Positions 52,691-62,405 are shown, numbered from the stretch's first letter. The stretch is 64,000 bases of DNA from JANQOZ01 sp045106555 (GCA_045106555.1 JBGCET010000004.1:62001-126000); one strand, 5' to 3'. Notes: a model not told the origin generated them from the sequence alone. Program-made: numbers and translations.

Positions 52691-53518
52691 CTAGGGGACC
52701 GTAGCGGCGCCCTGCAACCGGTCCACGACTCCCCGATGGCTGCGGCTCATTTTGACTTCGTGGTCGTTTTCCAAACGGATGAAATATTCCCCGTTTGTGT
52801 GCGCCCGCAGTGAGCGTACCCGCCCTATGTTGACGATGGTGGAACGATGAACCCGAGCGAAATTCGTCTCCGGCAATACGTTTTCAATTTTCTTCATCGT
52901 GCCCCGAAGCACATGGGTTTGCCCCCCTGCGTGAACGCAAAGATAGTCTCCAGCGGCTTCCACGCAGACAATCTCGGTCATATCCACATAAGTGATGTCC
53001 CGACCGTCTCGGATGGCCAAACGGTCCGGACTCAATATGGCCTCTGCAGCCGGCGTTGAGTCAAGTTGATCCAACGCGTCATCCAGGGATAGCGATTGGC
53101 CGCTGAGGTCGCAGACCAAGTTCAGCAGACGGCTGCGATGTTGGGTTGCCTGTTGTTGATCCAGGGTCGCTCGAACTCGACGTAGTGCCCGGGCCAGGCG
53201 CAGGTCATCAATAGGTTTGAGCAAATAGTCCAGCGCATTGGCCTCGAATGCCTTCACCGCATAATCGGCATAAGCAGTGACAAAAACCACCAGCGGCATT
53301 CGCCGACCAGCCAATGCCTTAAGGGTTTCAAATCCATCCAACCCGGGCATCTGGATATCCAGAAACACCAAATCAGGCTGTTTCTCTCGGACCGCGGCAA
53401 TCGCCTCTCGGCCATTGCCGCATTGACCACAAATTTGAATATCCCGCTCGCCAGCCAAGCGTAGCTCCAGACCGCGCCTGGCCAGCGCTTCATCATCGAC
53501 AATCAGCGTGTTGATCAT
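52691..53518 (-). CDS. LytTR-family response regulator
   Basis: A 275-residue response regulator. The receiver domain has acidic VDDEALARRG, phosphoacceptor Asp in LVFLDIQMPGLDGFE, Thr in FVTAYADYAV and Lys in DYLLKPID. The LytTR DNA-binding domain is DMTEIVCVEAAGDYLCVHAGGQTHVLRGTMKKIENVLPETNFARVHRSTIVNIGRVRSLRAHTNGEYFIRLENDHEVKMSRSHR. It overlaps its cognate kinase gene by 4 nt. Target promoters are unknown. It is the second LytTR protein in the window but unlike the first it has a receiver. Confidence 0.94.
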   Translation of the reverse strand: MINTLIVDDEALARRGLELRLAGERDIQICGQCGNGREAIAAVREKQPDLVFLDIQMPGLDGFETLKALAGRRMPLVVFVTAYADYAVKAFEANALDYLLKPIDDLRLARALRRVRATLDQQQATQHRSRLLNLVCDLSGQSLSLDDALDQLDSTPAAEAILSPDRLAIRDGRDITYVDMTEIVCVEAAGDYLCVHAGGQTHVLRGTMKKIENVLPETNFARVHRSTIVNIGRVRSLRAHTNGEYFIRLENDHEVKMSRSHRGVVDRLQGAATVP

Positions 53519-54627
53519 TCGGTGGACTCCTGGTCGGTCAGCGTTAGCGGAAGGTTTATGGTGACCACCAGCCCACGTGGGCTATTGGGGGCAAGAGTGA
53601 GAGCTTGAGCGTCACCATAAAGCTGCTTCAAGCGTTCCCGCGTATTGGCCAACCCAACGCCGCAGGATTTCGTAGGCGCTGTGCCACCATTACCCAGGCC
53701 CGGCCCGTTATCAGCAACAGTCATCATCAACGAATCACCATGGGTGCGCGCCGTAATCCACAGGGTGCCGCCCTTTTCTTCTGGCGTCACCGCATATTTG
53801 ATCGCATTTTCGATCAGTGGCTGCAAGATCAGGCTGGGCACCAACGCGACGAGCGCTGAAGACTCCAGCTCCTTTTTCACCTGCAAACGCTCGTCAAAGC
53901 GCACTTTTTCTATTTCCAGATACAAGTCCAACGCGTCCAGTTCTTGCCCCAGCGTCACCCGCTTCATCGGATCGTTATCCAGCGAGTATCGAAGAAAATC
54001 ACTGAGCCGGGTCACGGCCAGATTGGCGGTCGCATTTTGTCGGTCCAGTACGAGGGTCGATATGGCGTTTAACGTATTAAACAAAAAATGGGGGTTAAGC
54101 TGATAACGCAGCATCTTCAGCTGGGCCTGGTGGGCCGCCGCCGTGGCCTTCAAGGTGGCCTGGGTCTGGTGCTGCAGTTGCTGGTAATACTTGATGCCAA
54201 AATATAGGCCGCTCCAGCACAGCAAAACATAAAATGAACCCATCACGCCGCCGAACTGAAACATCCAGTCTTCCGGCCGAGGCTGCCAGCCGTTTTTTAC
54301 CCACGCCCAATAAGCGCGATTTTCAATGGACGTCCAAGCCAGTGCCAGCACGTAGCAAATAACCAGACTGGCAAGAGCGAGTTGCATGGGGGGACGGTGC
54401 CAAAGCCGGTGGAATGCGGCACGAATAGGTATGGTAAAAACGAAACCCAATGCGGCGGTTACGACAATCACAGCAAGATAAGCATCGGGCTTTTCATGCA
54501 CCAGTGACCCCAGATAGGCAGCCGCCACATAGCCGGTCCACCCGCCGATATTCAACACCCAAAAAAAACGGCGCTGGTCAAAAATAATGTCACTGAGGTT
54601 CATGGGCAAATTGATTGGATAGGGCAC
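53515..54627 (-). CDS. LytS/AlgZ-type membrane sensor histidine kinase
   Basis: The 370-residue kinase has four to five membrane helices in residues 20-170 and then the His_kinase domain QAQLKMLRYQLNPHFLFNTLNAISTLVL (phospho-His in NPHFLFN). The ATPase domain follows, with SLILQPLIENAIKYAV, VADNGPGLGNGGTAPTKSCGVGLANTRERL as N- and G-boxes. A GTG at 54627 is used; an ATG at 54603 is equally possible. It pairs with the LytTR regulator whose gene overlaps it. The sensed stimulus is unknown. Confidence 0.92.
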   Translation of the reverse strand: MPYPINLPMNLSDIIFDQRRFFWVLNIGGWTGYVAAAYLGSLVHEKPDAYLAVIVVTAALGFVFTIPIRAAFHRLWHRPPMQLALASLVICYVLALAWTSIENRAYWAWVKNGWQPRPEDWMFQFGGVMGSFYVLLCWSGLYFGIKYYQQLQHQTQATLKATAAAHQAQLKMLRYQLNPHFLFNTLNAISTLVLDRQNATANLAVTRLSDFLRYSLDNDPMKRVTLGQELDALDLYLEIEKVRFDERLQVKKELESSALVALVPSLILQPLIENAIKYAVTPEEKGGTLWITARTHGDSLMMTVADNGPGLGNGGTAPTKSCGVGLANTRERLKQLYGDAQALTLAPNSPRGLVVTINLPLTLTDQESTE

Positions 54628-54740
54628 GTCAGCATAACGAACAATTAACGGGTAACGGCAAGATGCTCGGCCATCATGGCCCAGGTGTAGAAAAATGTCC
54701 GCTGATTGCGCTCAGCTGTGCAGAATTTGCGACGGTTGGA

Positions 54741-55259
54741 CTAGGGCTGAATCTGGCGTGCCGGTGGCTTGAAAGGGTGAGCAGAAACGACGTCTGATTC
54801 CATCATCGCCAACCTGGCCAACAGCGCATTTTGATCCGCAAAGGACACCTCAGACGCTTCCATGGCGTTCATCAAGGCTTCTACAATTGCGTTAAACGCC
54901 GGCCGCTCTATGCCCAGTGTGGCATGAGCCTGCTTCATCGATCGACCAGAATATTCGCAGGGGCCGTCAGCCGTCTGACACAGAAAGTCTTCCAGTCGGG
55001 CACGAAACCCGGCGATATTAATATTGCGAAAATGGGGCCGCACCGCGTCCTCGTTGGCCATCGCAATGATAAACTCGTTGACGATCAGCGCAACGCCTTC
55101 CTTCCCACCCAGTCGCTCATACAGCGTTGCCTGATCTGTCGACAGGCTGGCGCATCCGCTCATAAGCATGCTGAAAGACATTGCCAATGCTGCCAATTGA
55201 GTCCGCAGACTGACCCTCGGCGACAACGTTACTTGCATCAAAAAAGTTGCCCGGCGCAT
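54741..55259 (-). CDS. Group 1 truncated hemoglobin as a periplasmic lipoprotein
   Basis: A 172-residue protein with a lipoprotein signal (ALAMSFSMLMSGC) before a truncated globin domain: TLYERLGGKEGVALIVNEFIIAMANEDAVRPHF ... DFLCQTADGPCEYSGRSMKQAHATLGI. The proximal His is in MKQAHATL. At the position normally Tyr B10 (EFY...) the sequence reads EFII, so the distal pocket lacks the O2-stabilising Tyr. Two Cys (LCQ...PCEY) could form a disulfide. Its start overlaps the DUF3034 gene stop (TGATG) with GGGAG upstream, so translation is coupled. It is the last gene of a signalling cluster. Confidence 0.85.
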   Translation of the reverse strand: MRRATFLMQVTLSPRVSLRTQLAALAMSFSMLMSGCASLSTDQATLYERLGGKEGVALIVNEFIIAMANEDAVRPHFRNINIAGFRARLEDFLCQTADGPCEYSGRSMKQAHATLGIERPAFNAIVEALMNAMEASEVSFADQNALLARLAMMESDVVSAHPFKPPARQIQP

Positions 55260-56191
55260 CAGAAACTCCCAGCCAGGGACAAATAAACCCCGTCTTGATT
55301 GGACAAGGTTCCAACCGACCCTAGGTCAACCCAGGCAGCCACCACAGAGAGATGTTTGTTGGGAAACCAGGCCACAAACAAATCTTTCCAATCGTCTTCA
55401 CCGGCGAAACTCAAATTGTCAGGTTTACGTCGGTACTCAACACCCAACGCCAGGTCACGCCGCGGCAGCACGGCGGCCGCAGCCTCCATATTGATCTGAC
55501 GACTATCACGCCTGTCACCGCCCGCCCCCAGTAATCCCCCCTGATTGGCGCGAGTCCAGCGAGCAGCAGCATTCAGGTAAAGCATCTGACCCATTGGCCC
55601 ATCGATGAACAACTTCCCCCAACCCAACATGGCTTCAGTATCGCTGGTGCGGGTCGCGCCGGTGGCTCTTACCAGCTCATCATCACGGCTGCTTTTGTGG
55701 TGAACACTGAAGGACAACTGCCCGTAGGGTCGATACACCACATCACCGACCAGCCGAACCTTGGCACCGATAATTTGCTGGCGCAATTTCTGATTTGGCG
55801 GTAGCCCCAACAACGGAATCAACCCATCGAGTTCCAGTGACTGTCTGGCAACCGATAACTCCAGCCGATTGCTGTAGGAACAGGCCACGGCTTGGGTTGA
55901 CAGCCCATAGTCAGAGGTTGACAGGCGACCCAAACCAGCGGCGCAGCCTATTTCCTTTCGATCTCCATACCCCGCCAGCATCACCCAGGGCAATATTCCT
56001 CCGCCAGCCGTACCCTCAACCGTTGCCGTTCCTGCCGTGGCAGTCAGTCGACTGCTGGATAATTCTTGCCCCACGGCAATTGCGCAGACCAAACAGCAGA
56101 CGCTTCCCACAATGACCGCCAGCGCCAAACCCCTGCACGGCCCAGGTTTAGGATGCCGTTTACAGCTGGCTTTGGCGCATCTTGTGTACAT
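55259..56191 (-). CDS. DUF3034-family exported protein
   Basis: GGAG 6 nt before ATG 56191 selects that start (MYTRCAKASCKRH), 310 residues; it overlaps the end of the GGDEF-EAL gene by 32 nt. The signal peptide is GLALAVIVGSVCCLVCAIAVG. The mature protein matches DUF3034: GGGILPWVMLAGYGDRKEIGCAAGLGRLST, NRLELSVARQSL, VRLVGDVVYRPYGQLSFSVHHKSS, MLGWGKLFIDGPMGQMLYLNAA. Alternating beta-strands suggest an outer-membrane or periplasmic beta-rich protein. It is flanked by a c-di-GMP protein and a truncated globin. Confidence 0.82.
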   Translation of the reverse strand: MYTRCAKASCKRHPKPGPCRGLALAVIVGSVCCLVCAIAVGQELSSSRLTATAGTATVEGTAGGGILPWVMLAGYGDRKEIGCAAGLGRLSTSDYGLSTQAVACSYSNRLELSVARQSLELDGLIPLLGLPPNQKLRQQIIGAKVRLVGDVVYRPYGQLSFSVHHKSSRDDELVRATGATRTSDTEAMLGWGKLFIDGPMGQMLYLNAAARWTRANQGGLLGAGGDRRDSRQINMEAAAAVLPRRDLALGVEYRRKPDNLSFAGEDDWKDLFVAWFPNKHLSVVAAWVDLGSVGTLSNQDGVYLSLAGSF

Positions 56192-58601
56192 TTTCTGCTC
56201 CAATCGTTGACAATGGCTCAACGTCACTTTGTGCATCGGCAGCGTGTTGGTAGTCCTTGAGCCACTGGGTCGCAGCCGCGGGGTCCAGCGGGCGGCTTAA
56301 CAGATACCCCTGCATCAGATCGCAACGATAAGACTCCAGCAAAGCCTGACTGGCCAGGTTCTCCACGCCCTCTGCAGTGACTTTCAAGCCCAGGTTATGA
56401 GCCAGATTAATCGTGGAATTGACGATGATCTGATCACCCTTTTTCTGGTCCAGCTCCATCACAAACGATTTATCAATTTTCAGTTCATCAATCGGCATGC
56501 TGCGCAGCTGAGTCAGCGAGGAGTGTCCCGTGCCAAAATCGTCGATCGACAGCGCAACGCCCAGATCCCGCAACCCTGTCATAACCTGATGAGCAAAACC
56601 GGCATCCTTGATCACCGCACTCTCGGTAACCTCAAGTATCAAATTTCTGGCGGGTACGTTTGCCTCGCCCAGTAACTTTTTCACGGTGGCAGGTAATGCG
56701 CTGTTGGCCAGATCATGGGCTGACAGGTTGACGCTGGTCACCACATCCAGACCGTCGGACCGCCACTCGCGAATTTGATCGATAACGGTGCTTAGAACGT
56801 AGCTTGTGAGGTCCTGTATGCACCCGATTCGTTCGGCAAGTTCAACAAACTCATCCGGCGGCTGGAAACCCAACTCCGGATGGATCCATCGAACCAGCGC
56901 TTCGACGGCCAGCGCCTGGCGGTCGTGAAAATTGCGTTTGGGCTGGTAGTTGAGGGTTAGTCCTCCTTGGGCAATGGTTTGCCGCAGGTCGTTTGAAAGA
57001 CGCAGTCTGAGCATCTGCTGCTCGTCGGTACCGGCCTGGTATCCGGCCAAATGGAGTCCATCAAGATCGATGGCCGCGCTGAGGGCGACGCTGGCACGGC
57101 GCAGCAGCAACTCCGCTTCATCACCATGGTCTGGGAAGAGCACATACCCGATACTCACGCCTACACGCAGTTCCAGCCCATCGACCTCAACAGATTGGCT
57201 AAAAAGCCGAAATAAACGATCGCCAATGTCCGGCACCCAATCCAGCTCTGTTTCTTCCAGAAGAATGCCAAACTCGTCATTACCAATTCGGGCGACCGTA
57301 TCGGAGATGCGCGCAATGCTTTTCATACGCTGAGACACAACGGCCAACAACTGATCGCTGATTTCATGGCCTATGGTTTCGTCGATGTCTCTGTGACCGT
57401 CCAGCTTCAACATCATCAGCGCAAACCTGCGGCCATGTCGCTTCGCTCTGGCTACGGCGTTGTTGATTCGATCTGTGAGCAGCAGACGGTTCGGCAAGTC
57501 TGTAAGGCTATCGTGGTGAGCTTGATGCAGAATCTGCGCCTGTTGATCCCTGATTCCTGACTGCATATCGACGAATGCCCTCGCCAACGTTTCCATTTCA
57601 GCCCCGCCGCCTACCGCAATGGACTGATGCAAATCACCGTGACTGATTTTTCGCGCCACTTTGGAGAGTTTATATAACGGCCCCGAAACGCTGCGTGCCA
57701 GCATCAGTGCCCCGACCCAGGATAAGGCGATGGCGAACAGCAAAATCAGCAGCAGCCGAAAGCGTATTTGGGCAAAGGCCTTGGCAATGCTGTCCAAAGG
57801 ATTGGCAAGAATCACCGAAAAATTGTCCTGCCCCAGCATTGACAGGCGATGGGCTGTAAACATGAAGTCGCCGGTTGCCAGGGACTCGTGGACGACATCC
57901 TCACCGGTAAGATGAAGATGCTCGGAACGCGAAATAACCCCTCGGTCAACAACGCCCAGTGTGCTGGCAAGCACCCTGTTGTCCGTGCTCACGCTGTCCA
58001 GTGACATGAATGCCAGGTCAACATTTATCAGTGCCTGAAATCGCTGCGCCAGTGCATCGTTAATCTCAAACCCCATCACCACCCAGCCGATGAGCTGGGG
58101 TGCCCGCACAGGGGACATAACCACCTGGTAAGCGTGGTCTTGAAGAATCACAATGGGGTGTGCCTGCTCGGCGCCCTTCTGAGGTTCTACGTCGCCCATG
58201 TCTGTCGCCAACCCGGTAATGCCACTGGCCCGCAGCACCTCCTGGCTCAACGCCGACTGGGTGCTGACAACCAGTTCACCCGAAGCCGACACAAATGCAG
58301 CCAACCCGGCATTCACTCGCGCGCCATGATTACCCAGTGCGGACAACAAGGTGGGGCCGTCCGCAGTGGCTACTGCTCGCTTGAATCCGAAGTCGGCGGT
58401 CAGGACTCTGACGCTGGCAACCAACTCTTCATGACGGTTTTCAAGCGCTGTAGCCAGAATGTCCACGGCGCCCAACAGTTTTTGTTCGGTCTGTTCAACC
58501 AGGTTATCTCTGGTCGTGGCCAAAACAGCAACAAACGTCAACACCTCTACGGTCAACAGTAGAGAGATAATAACCAGCTGAAGTTTGCGCCGAAACGTCA
58601 T
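56160..58601 (-). CDS. Membrane sensor GGDEF-EAL c-di-GMP phosphodiesterase
   Basis: The 813-residue protein has two membrane helices around a ~250-residue periplasmic sensor domain, followed by a HAMP linker (VSGPLYKLSKVARKI). The GGDEF-like domain has IGNDEF in place of GGDEF, so cyclase activity is doubtful. The EAL domain (residues ~530-790) is intact: VEALVRWIHPELGF, SVNLSAHDL, LEVTESAV, SIDDFGTGHSSL, ELKIDKSF, TAEGVEN. It should degrade c-di-GMP in response to a periplasmic signal, with the GGDEF part acting as a GTP sensor. The downstream DUF3034 gene starts inside its 3' end; the cupredoxin-like gene lies 8 nt upstream. Confidence 0.9.
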   Translation of the reverse strand: MTFRRKLQLVIISLLLTVEVLTFVAVLATTRDNLVEQTEQKLLGAVDILATALENRHEELVASVRVLTADFGFKRAVATADGPTLLSALGNHGARVNAGLAAFVSASGELVVSTQSALSQEVLRASGITGLATDMGDVEPQKGAEQAHPIVILQDHAYQVVMSPVRAPQLIGWVVMGFEINDALAQRFQALINVDLAFMSLDSVSTDNRVLASTLGVVDRGVISRSEHLHLTGEDVVHESLATGDFMFTAHRLSMLGQDNFSVILANPLDSIAKAFAQIRFRLLLILLFAIALSWVGALMLARSVSGPLYKLSKVARKISHGDLHQSIAVGGGAEMETLARAFVDMQSGIRDQQAQILHQAHHDSLTDLPNRLLLTDRINNAVARAKRHGRRFALMMLKLDGHRDIDETIGHEISDQLLAVVSQRMKSIARISDTVARIGNDEFGILLEETELDWVPDIGDRLFRLFSQSVEVDGLELRVGVSIGYVLFPDHGDEAELLLRRASVALSAAIDLDGLHLAGYQAGTDEQQMLRLRLSNDLRQTIAQGGLTLNYQPKRNFHDRQALAVEALVRWIHPELGFQPPDEFVELAERIGCIQDLTSYVLSTVIDQIREWRSDGLDVVTSVNLSAHDLANSALPATVKKLLGEANVPARNLILEVTESAVIKDAGFAHQVMTGLRDLGVALSIDDFGTGHSSLTQLRSMPIDELKIDKSFVMELDQKKGDQIIVNSTINLAHNLGLKVTAEGVENLASQALLESYRCDLMQGYLLSRPLDPAAATQWLKDYQHAADAQSDVEPLSTIGAENVHKMRQSQL

Positions 58602-58609
58602 CGATGGGC

Positions 58610-59257
58610 TTACTCTGAAGCCCCATCAAAGTGGGACTGCAACGGATCTTGCTCTACATCCAACGGATTACCCTGTGGCAACGGCAAGGTAATCTCAATA
58701 CGCCCTTCACTCCAACGGCTCGAGTCGCTGACTTCCAGTGGAGCATTCCCTGACATTCCCGGATGCCATACAGACACTTTATCCACCGCGCCAAGGTCAA
58801 CATCCAACAGCAATGTTCCAGCCTTGTCGGTGAGACCAAAAAGCGGGTCAGGGGAAACATATACGTACCCAAGCATCCAATCGTGAATATTGCAGCCCAT
58901 GGCAATGATCCCGGGCTGATCCATCACAACCGGCGAAGGTTCTTCGCCGCCGTACAAGGCGATCTCAAATGTCTTGGCTTGGGAAAACGAGTACACGTGA
59001 TGCTGGGTTAGGTCTCGGTTGGGAAACCTTACGGACGTGCCGGGATGCACAATTGTGACCTGCGGACTAAACTGTTGACCATTTTGTTCAACGACTACGG
59101 TTGGTGAGTTTTTTACGGGTGCAATATCGACCCCGTTAATCGTCACCACCGCAAGGGATAATGGTGCTCCACTACTGTCCATCGCCTGTACTTCCAGAGC
59201 GAATACGGCTTGAGTGCTGAAGGCCGCGACGGCCATCACAAGCTTGGTCATGCTCAT
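58610..59257 (-). CDS. Periplasmic cupredoxin-like (methylamine utilisation-type) protein
   Basis: ATG 59257 (MSMTKLVMAVAAFSTQAVFA) begins a signal peptide; the product is 215 residues. The cupredoxin fold has a type I copper-like site: His in LTQHHVYSFS, then Cys, His and Met in GCNIHDWMLGYVYV. The family is annotated in other genomes as methylamine utilisation protein, though no methylamine dehydrogenase is present here. VRFPNRDLTQHHVYSFS is the shared N-terminal half of the site. It starts a unit with the sensor GGDEF-EAL protein 8 nt downstream and could supply copper or redox input to it. Confidence 0.78.
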   Translation of the reverse strand: MSMTKLVMAVAAFSTQAVFALEVQAMDSSGAPLSLAVVTINGVDIAPVKNSPTVVVEQNGQQFSPQVTIVHPGTSVRFPNRDLTQHHVYSFSQAKTFEIALYGGEEPSPVVMDQPGIIAMGCNIHDWMLGYVYVSPDPLFGLTDKAGTLLLDVDLGAVDKVSVWHPGMSGNAPLEVSDSSRWSEGRIEITLPLPQGNPLDVEQDPLQSHFDGASE

Positions 59258-59357
59258 CACTGATAAACCGCGTATGTCCAATCTGCTACCCCTCGCCACT
59301 CTCTGATATTGTCCAAGACAATGCTGCGAGAGATACAAAACAAGCCGGGCCGCATCG

Positions 59358-61193
59358 TTAAGTACCCGATGACGCCGATGATAGTTTGTGCACCTGAGCC
59401 AGCGCCGTATTGGCCGCAGGACTGGTCGTTAGCAGCCCCTTGCGGATCTGTCCGGCGTCCAGCGGTTTATAGTAAAGAAACCCCTGATGATTAAAGCAAT
59501 TGTGCTTCAGCAGAAATGCCGCCTGATCCAGGGTTTCTACGCCTTCAGCTACCACCTCCAGGCCCATACTTGACGCCATACCCAGGGATGCTATGACGAT
59601 CGTTTCATCGTCCGGGCTATTGCCTATCCCCCATACGAATGAACGATCCAATTTGAGGACAGCCACCGGAAGTTGGCGAAGATTGGCTAACGAGGAATAG
59701 CCGGTACCGAAATCATCAATCGCAAAACGCACGCCAAATTTATTGAGCTCAAGCAGCTTGCTGACCACCTCCTCCGGGTTTTCCATCACCGTGGTCTCAG
59801 TAATCTCAAGCTCAATGCACGATGGCGGGATACCAGAATCATTAATGGTTTGCTTGACACCCTCCAAGAACCACTTGTTCTCCAAATGCCGAGGAGAGAC
59901 ATTTACCGCCAGGCGGAGACTGGGACGCACTTGATGCCATTGAGCCAACTGACGACAGCCCTCGGCAAGCACCCATTCCCCCAGCGTGCATATCATCTGG
60001 GTGGATTCAGCCAACGGAATAAATTCAGCGGGCGACAAAAACCCAAGATTGGGATGATTCCAGCGAATCAAGGCCTCTACGCTGTTGACCTCTCCGGTTC
60101 TTGCGTCTACCTGAGGCTGATAGTGGAGTCGCAGTTGCCCCCGAGCGATGGCTGACTGCAGGTCAGACTCAATCGTTGCCCGCCTGGACGCCTGGGCCTG
60201 CATATTGCTGTCGAAATAGCAGTATTGATTGCGACCACGCTTTTTCGCTTCGTACATGGCCATATCGGCGGCGTCGAAGATCTGACTGGCGGGCAACCCC
60301 CCGTCACCAATGGCAATACCCACCGACCCACTCATGGTCACCAGATGGCCCTGATGCTTTACCGGCAGACTCACTTCGCGAAGCACCTTCTCGGCGACCA
60401 GAACCACATCGCCGGGTTCATCGATCTCACTCAACAGAAGGGCAAACTCATCCCCTCCAAGGCGCGCCACCAAATCTTCGGTGCGAGTGATTCGCGACAG
60501 GCGATGGGCAATCTGGTACAGCACTTGATCGCCGAAGCCATGACCAAGGCTGTCGTTAACTTCCTTAAAGTTATCCAGATCAATACATAGCAAAGCAAGT
60601 TGGCGAGAATGTCTGGCCACACTGGCAATTCCCGACGCCAAAGCCTCCTGAAACATCAGCCGGTTAGCAATCCCGGTTAACGTGTCTGTCTTGGACAGGT
60701 TGTGCAGCTCTCGCACCAACCGGTGCTTTTCCAGACTGTATCGAATTGCCCGTTCCAGCAATGGCCCGTTGATGGCGTCTTTTTCCAGGTAATCCGATAC
60801 CCCGCACTCCATGGCTTTAATATCGGTACTGCGAGTACCCATCCCGGTGAGCATAATGAAGGGTATTTTCTCGACCGTCGGGGTGCGTTCCTGCATCCAC
60901 TCAAGGCCCGTTCGATGGCCCAGCCGATAATCTATGAGGCAAACATCGTGGGAGCCCTTGGCATAGGCCTCCAGCCCTTCGTCGAAACTCATCGCCCAGT
61001 CAATTTCAAACTGGGTCCCGGGCACATCGGTTAACCAATCCCGGGTCAGGATATAGTCATCCTCGCTGTCATCCACCAGCAGCACGTTGATCAAACCCTT
61101 TGCGCTGGTGTCATCATCGATCAAGCGATCAGCCGACACGGTGAATCCCAATTTCTTCCATAGATAAAGAGATATCGACGCCAAACCCAGCAA
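59358..61193 (-). CDS. Response regulator with REC-GGDEF-EAL domains
   Basis: The 611-residue protein starts with a receiver (NVLLVDDSEDDYILTRDWL, phospho-Asp in CLIDYRLGHRTG, Thr in MLTGMG). An intact GGDEF domain has an I-site (RTEDLVARLGGDEF) and an intact EAL domain has VEALIRWNHPNLGF, LEITETTVM, AIDDFGTGYSS, LKLDRSFV, VAEGVE. So both synthesis and degradation of c-di-GMP are possible. The start is uncertain: TTG 61193 is the longest, and GTG 61139 would begin just before the receiver. It is downstream of a histidine kinase gene and is its likely phosphorylation target. Confidence 0.93.
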   Translation of the reverse strand: MLGLASISLYLWKKLGFTVSADRLIDDDTSAKGLINVLLVDDSEDDYILTRDWLTDVPGTQFEIDWAMSFDEGLEAYAKGSHDVCLIDYRLGHRTGLEWMQERTPTVEKIPFIMLTGMGTRSTDIKAMECGVSDYLEKDAINGPLLERAIRYSLEKHRLVRELHNLSKTDTLTGIANRLMFQEALASGIASVARHSRQLALLCIDLDNFKEVNDSLGHGFGDQVLYQIAHRLSRITRTEDLVARLGGDEFALLLSEIDEPGDVVLVAEKVLREVSLPVKHQGHLVTMSGSVGIAIGDGGLPASQIFDAADMAMYEAKKRGRNQYCYFDSNMQAQASRRATIESDLQSAIARGQLRLHYQPQVDARTGEVNSVEALIRWNHPNLGFLSPAEFIPLAESTQMICTLGEWVLAEGCRQLAQWHQVRPSLRLAVNVSPRHLENKWFLEGVKQTINDSGIPPSCIELEITETTVMENPEEVVSKLLELNKFGVRFAIDDFGTGYSSLANLRQLPVAVLKLDRSFVWGIGNSPDDETIVIASLGMASSMGLEVVAEGVETLDQAAFLLKHNCFNHQGFLYYKPLDAGQIRKGLLTTSPAANTALAQVHKLSSASSGT

Positions 61194-61244
61194 ACTTTAG
61201 CACCTTGAGGCAAATATCCCGACGTCGCGGGCGCGCTGAAATGG

Positions 61245-62405
61245 TCATGCGGCGCACGATTGGGCAACCTGGTTGTCGGCAAGAGCACCAGACGCATCAA
61301 CACTGAGCATATTGCTATCGAGTTCGACCACGAACTGAGCGCCATAACCATCACCGGGTGCGGCAAAAATCTGCCCACCATAGGACTGCGCCACTTTGCG
61401 GCACAGGGCCAAACCGATGCCGGTACCCGGGTAAGCACTTTGATGATGAAGGCGTTGAAATGGCTCAAAGATTCGCTCGGCGTATTTGGCCTCAAATCCC
61501 ATCCCGTTATCAGAAAATATGAGCCTGAACCCCTCAGCCGTGATGTCCGACGACACCGAAATTACTGGCGCAATCTCGTCTTGAGCGTATTTCAAAGCGT
61601 TGCCGATCAGATGGGAAAACAACAACCGAGCGAGGGCTGGACTGGCCACAATTGTGGGCAGTGGATCTGCCGTAACGGTTGCAGCCAAATCCTCAATCTC
61701 AGAGTGCATCTGATTGCACACCTGGGAAAACACCTGATTTAGATCAACATCCGTGAGCTCGGCGTTGGACGACGTAACCAGTGAATACTCTCGCAAATCT
61801 ACCAACAACATTTGGATTCGGTCTGCCGCCGCAATGATCCTTCGTAGGTAATCTCCGCTGCGCTTGGCAGACAAGCCGCTATCTTTTTCGATAAGCATTT
61901 CGCCAAAAGACAAAATGCTGCGCAGGGGGGCTTTTAGGTCGTGGACTGCCACAGAGACAAAATTTTCCAGTTCCCGATGACTGCAGCTAAGCGCTTCGGC
62001 TTGCTGACTCAACTGGGACTCCAGTAACACTTGGGCATCAGTACTGCTGGCCAATTGCAAGGTAAGCGCCTGATTTTCTTCGCCCAACGTCGAGACAGTT
62101 TCATTAAAGGCCTGAGCCAGCTTTGCGGCTTCGTAGCCGCGGCCACCGCTAGCGCGGGCCTCAAGATTTCCCTCACAAAACGCTTGTCCCGCCTGATCGA
62201 TTTGGTCGACCGACCGGGCAATTGGGCCACCCAACAACCAGCCCACGAACAATGCGATCGTGGCAATACCGGCACAGGGCAACAGCATTGACCAAAGCGC
62301 CTCGGGGTCCAACCCCGTGACTAATGACAACCCAAATCCCAAAGCCACCATTGAAGTTGCCGACGTAACAAAGCCAAACGTCGCCAGTCTTAGTTGTATT
62401 TTCAT
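61245..62405 (-). CDS. Membrane sensor histidine kinase
   Basis: The 386-residue kinase has two N-terminal helices (LATFGFVTSATSMVALGFGLSLV and WSMLLPCAGIATIALFVGWLLG) and a HAMP-like linker. A coiled coil leads to HisKA with phospho-His in VAVHDLKAPLRSILSFGEML. The HATPase domain has LLFSHLIGNALKYA (N-box), FSDNGMGFEAKYAERIFEPFQRLH and GTGIGLALCRKVAQSYGG. The short loop between helices suggests it senses the membrane or an intracellular cue. Its neighbour, the REC-GGDEF-EAL protein, is the obvious output. Confidence 0.9.
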   Translation of the reverse strand: MKIQLRLATFGFVTSATSMVALGFGLSLVTGLDPEALWSMLLPCAGIATIALFVGWLLGGPIARSVDQIDQAGQAFCEGNLEARASGGRGYEAAKLAQAFNETVSTLGEENQALTLQLASSTDAQVLLESQLSQQAEALSCSHRELENFVSVAVHDLKAPLRSILSFGEMLIEKDSGLSAKRSGDYLRRIIAAADRIQMLLVDLREYSLVTSSNAELTDVDLNQVFSQVCNQMHSEIEDLAATVTADPLPTIVASPALARLLFSHLIGNALKYAQDEIAPVISVSSDITAEGFRLIFSDNGMGFEAKYAERIFEPFQRLHHQSAYPGTGIGLALCRKVAQSYGGQIFAAPGDGYGAQFVVELDSNMLSVDASGALADNQVAQSCAA

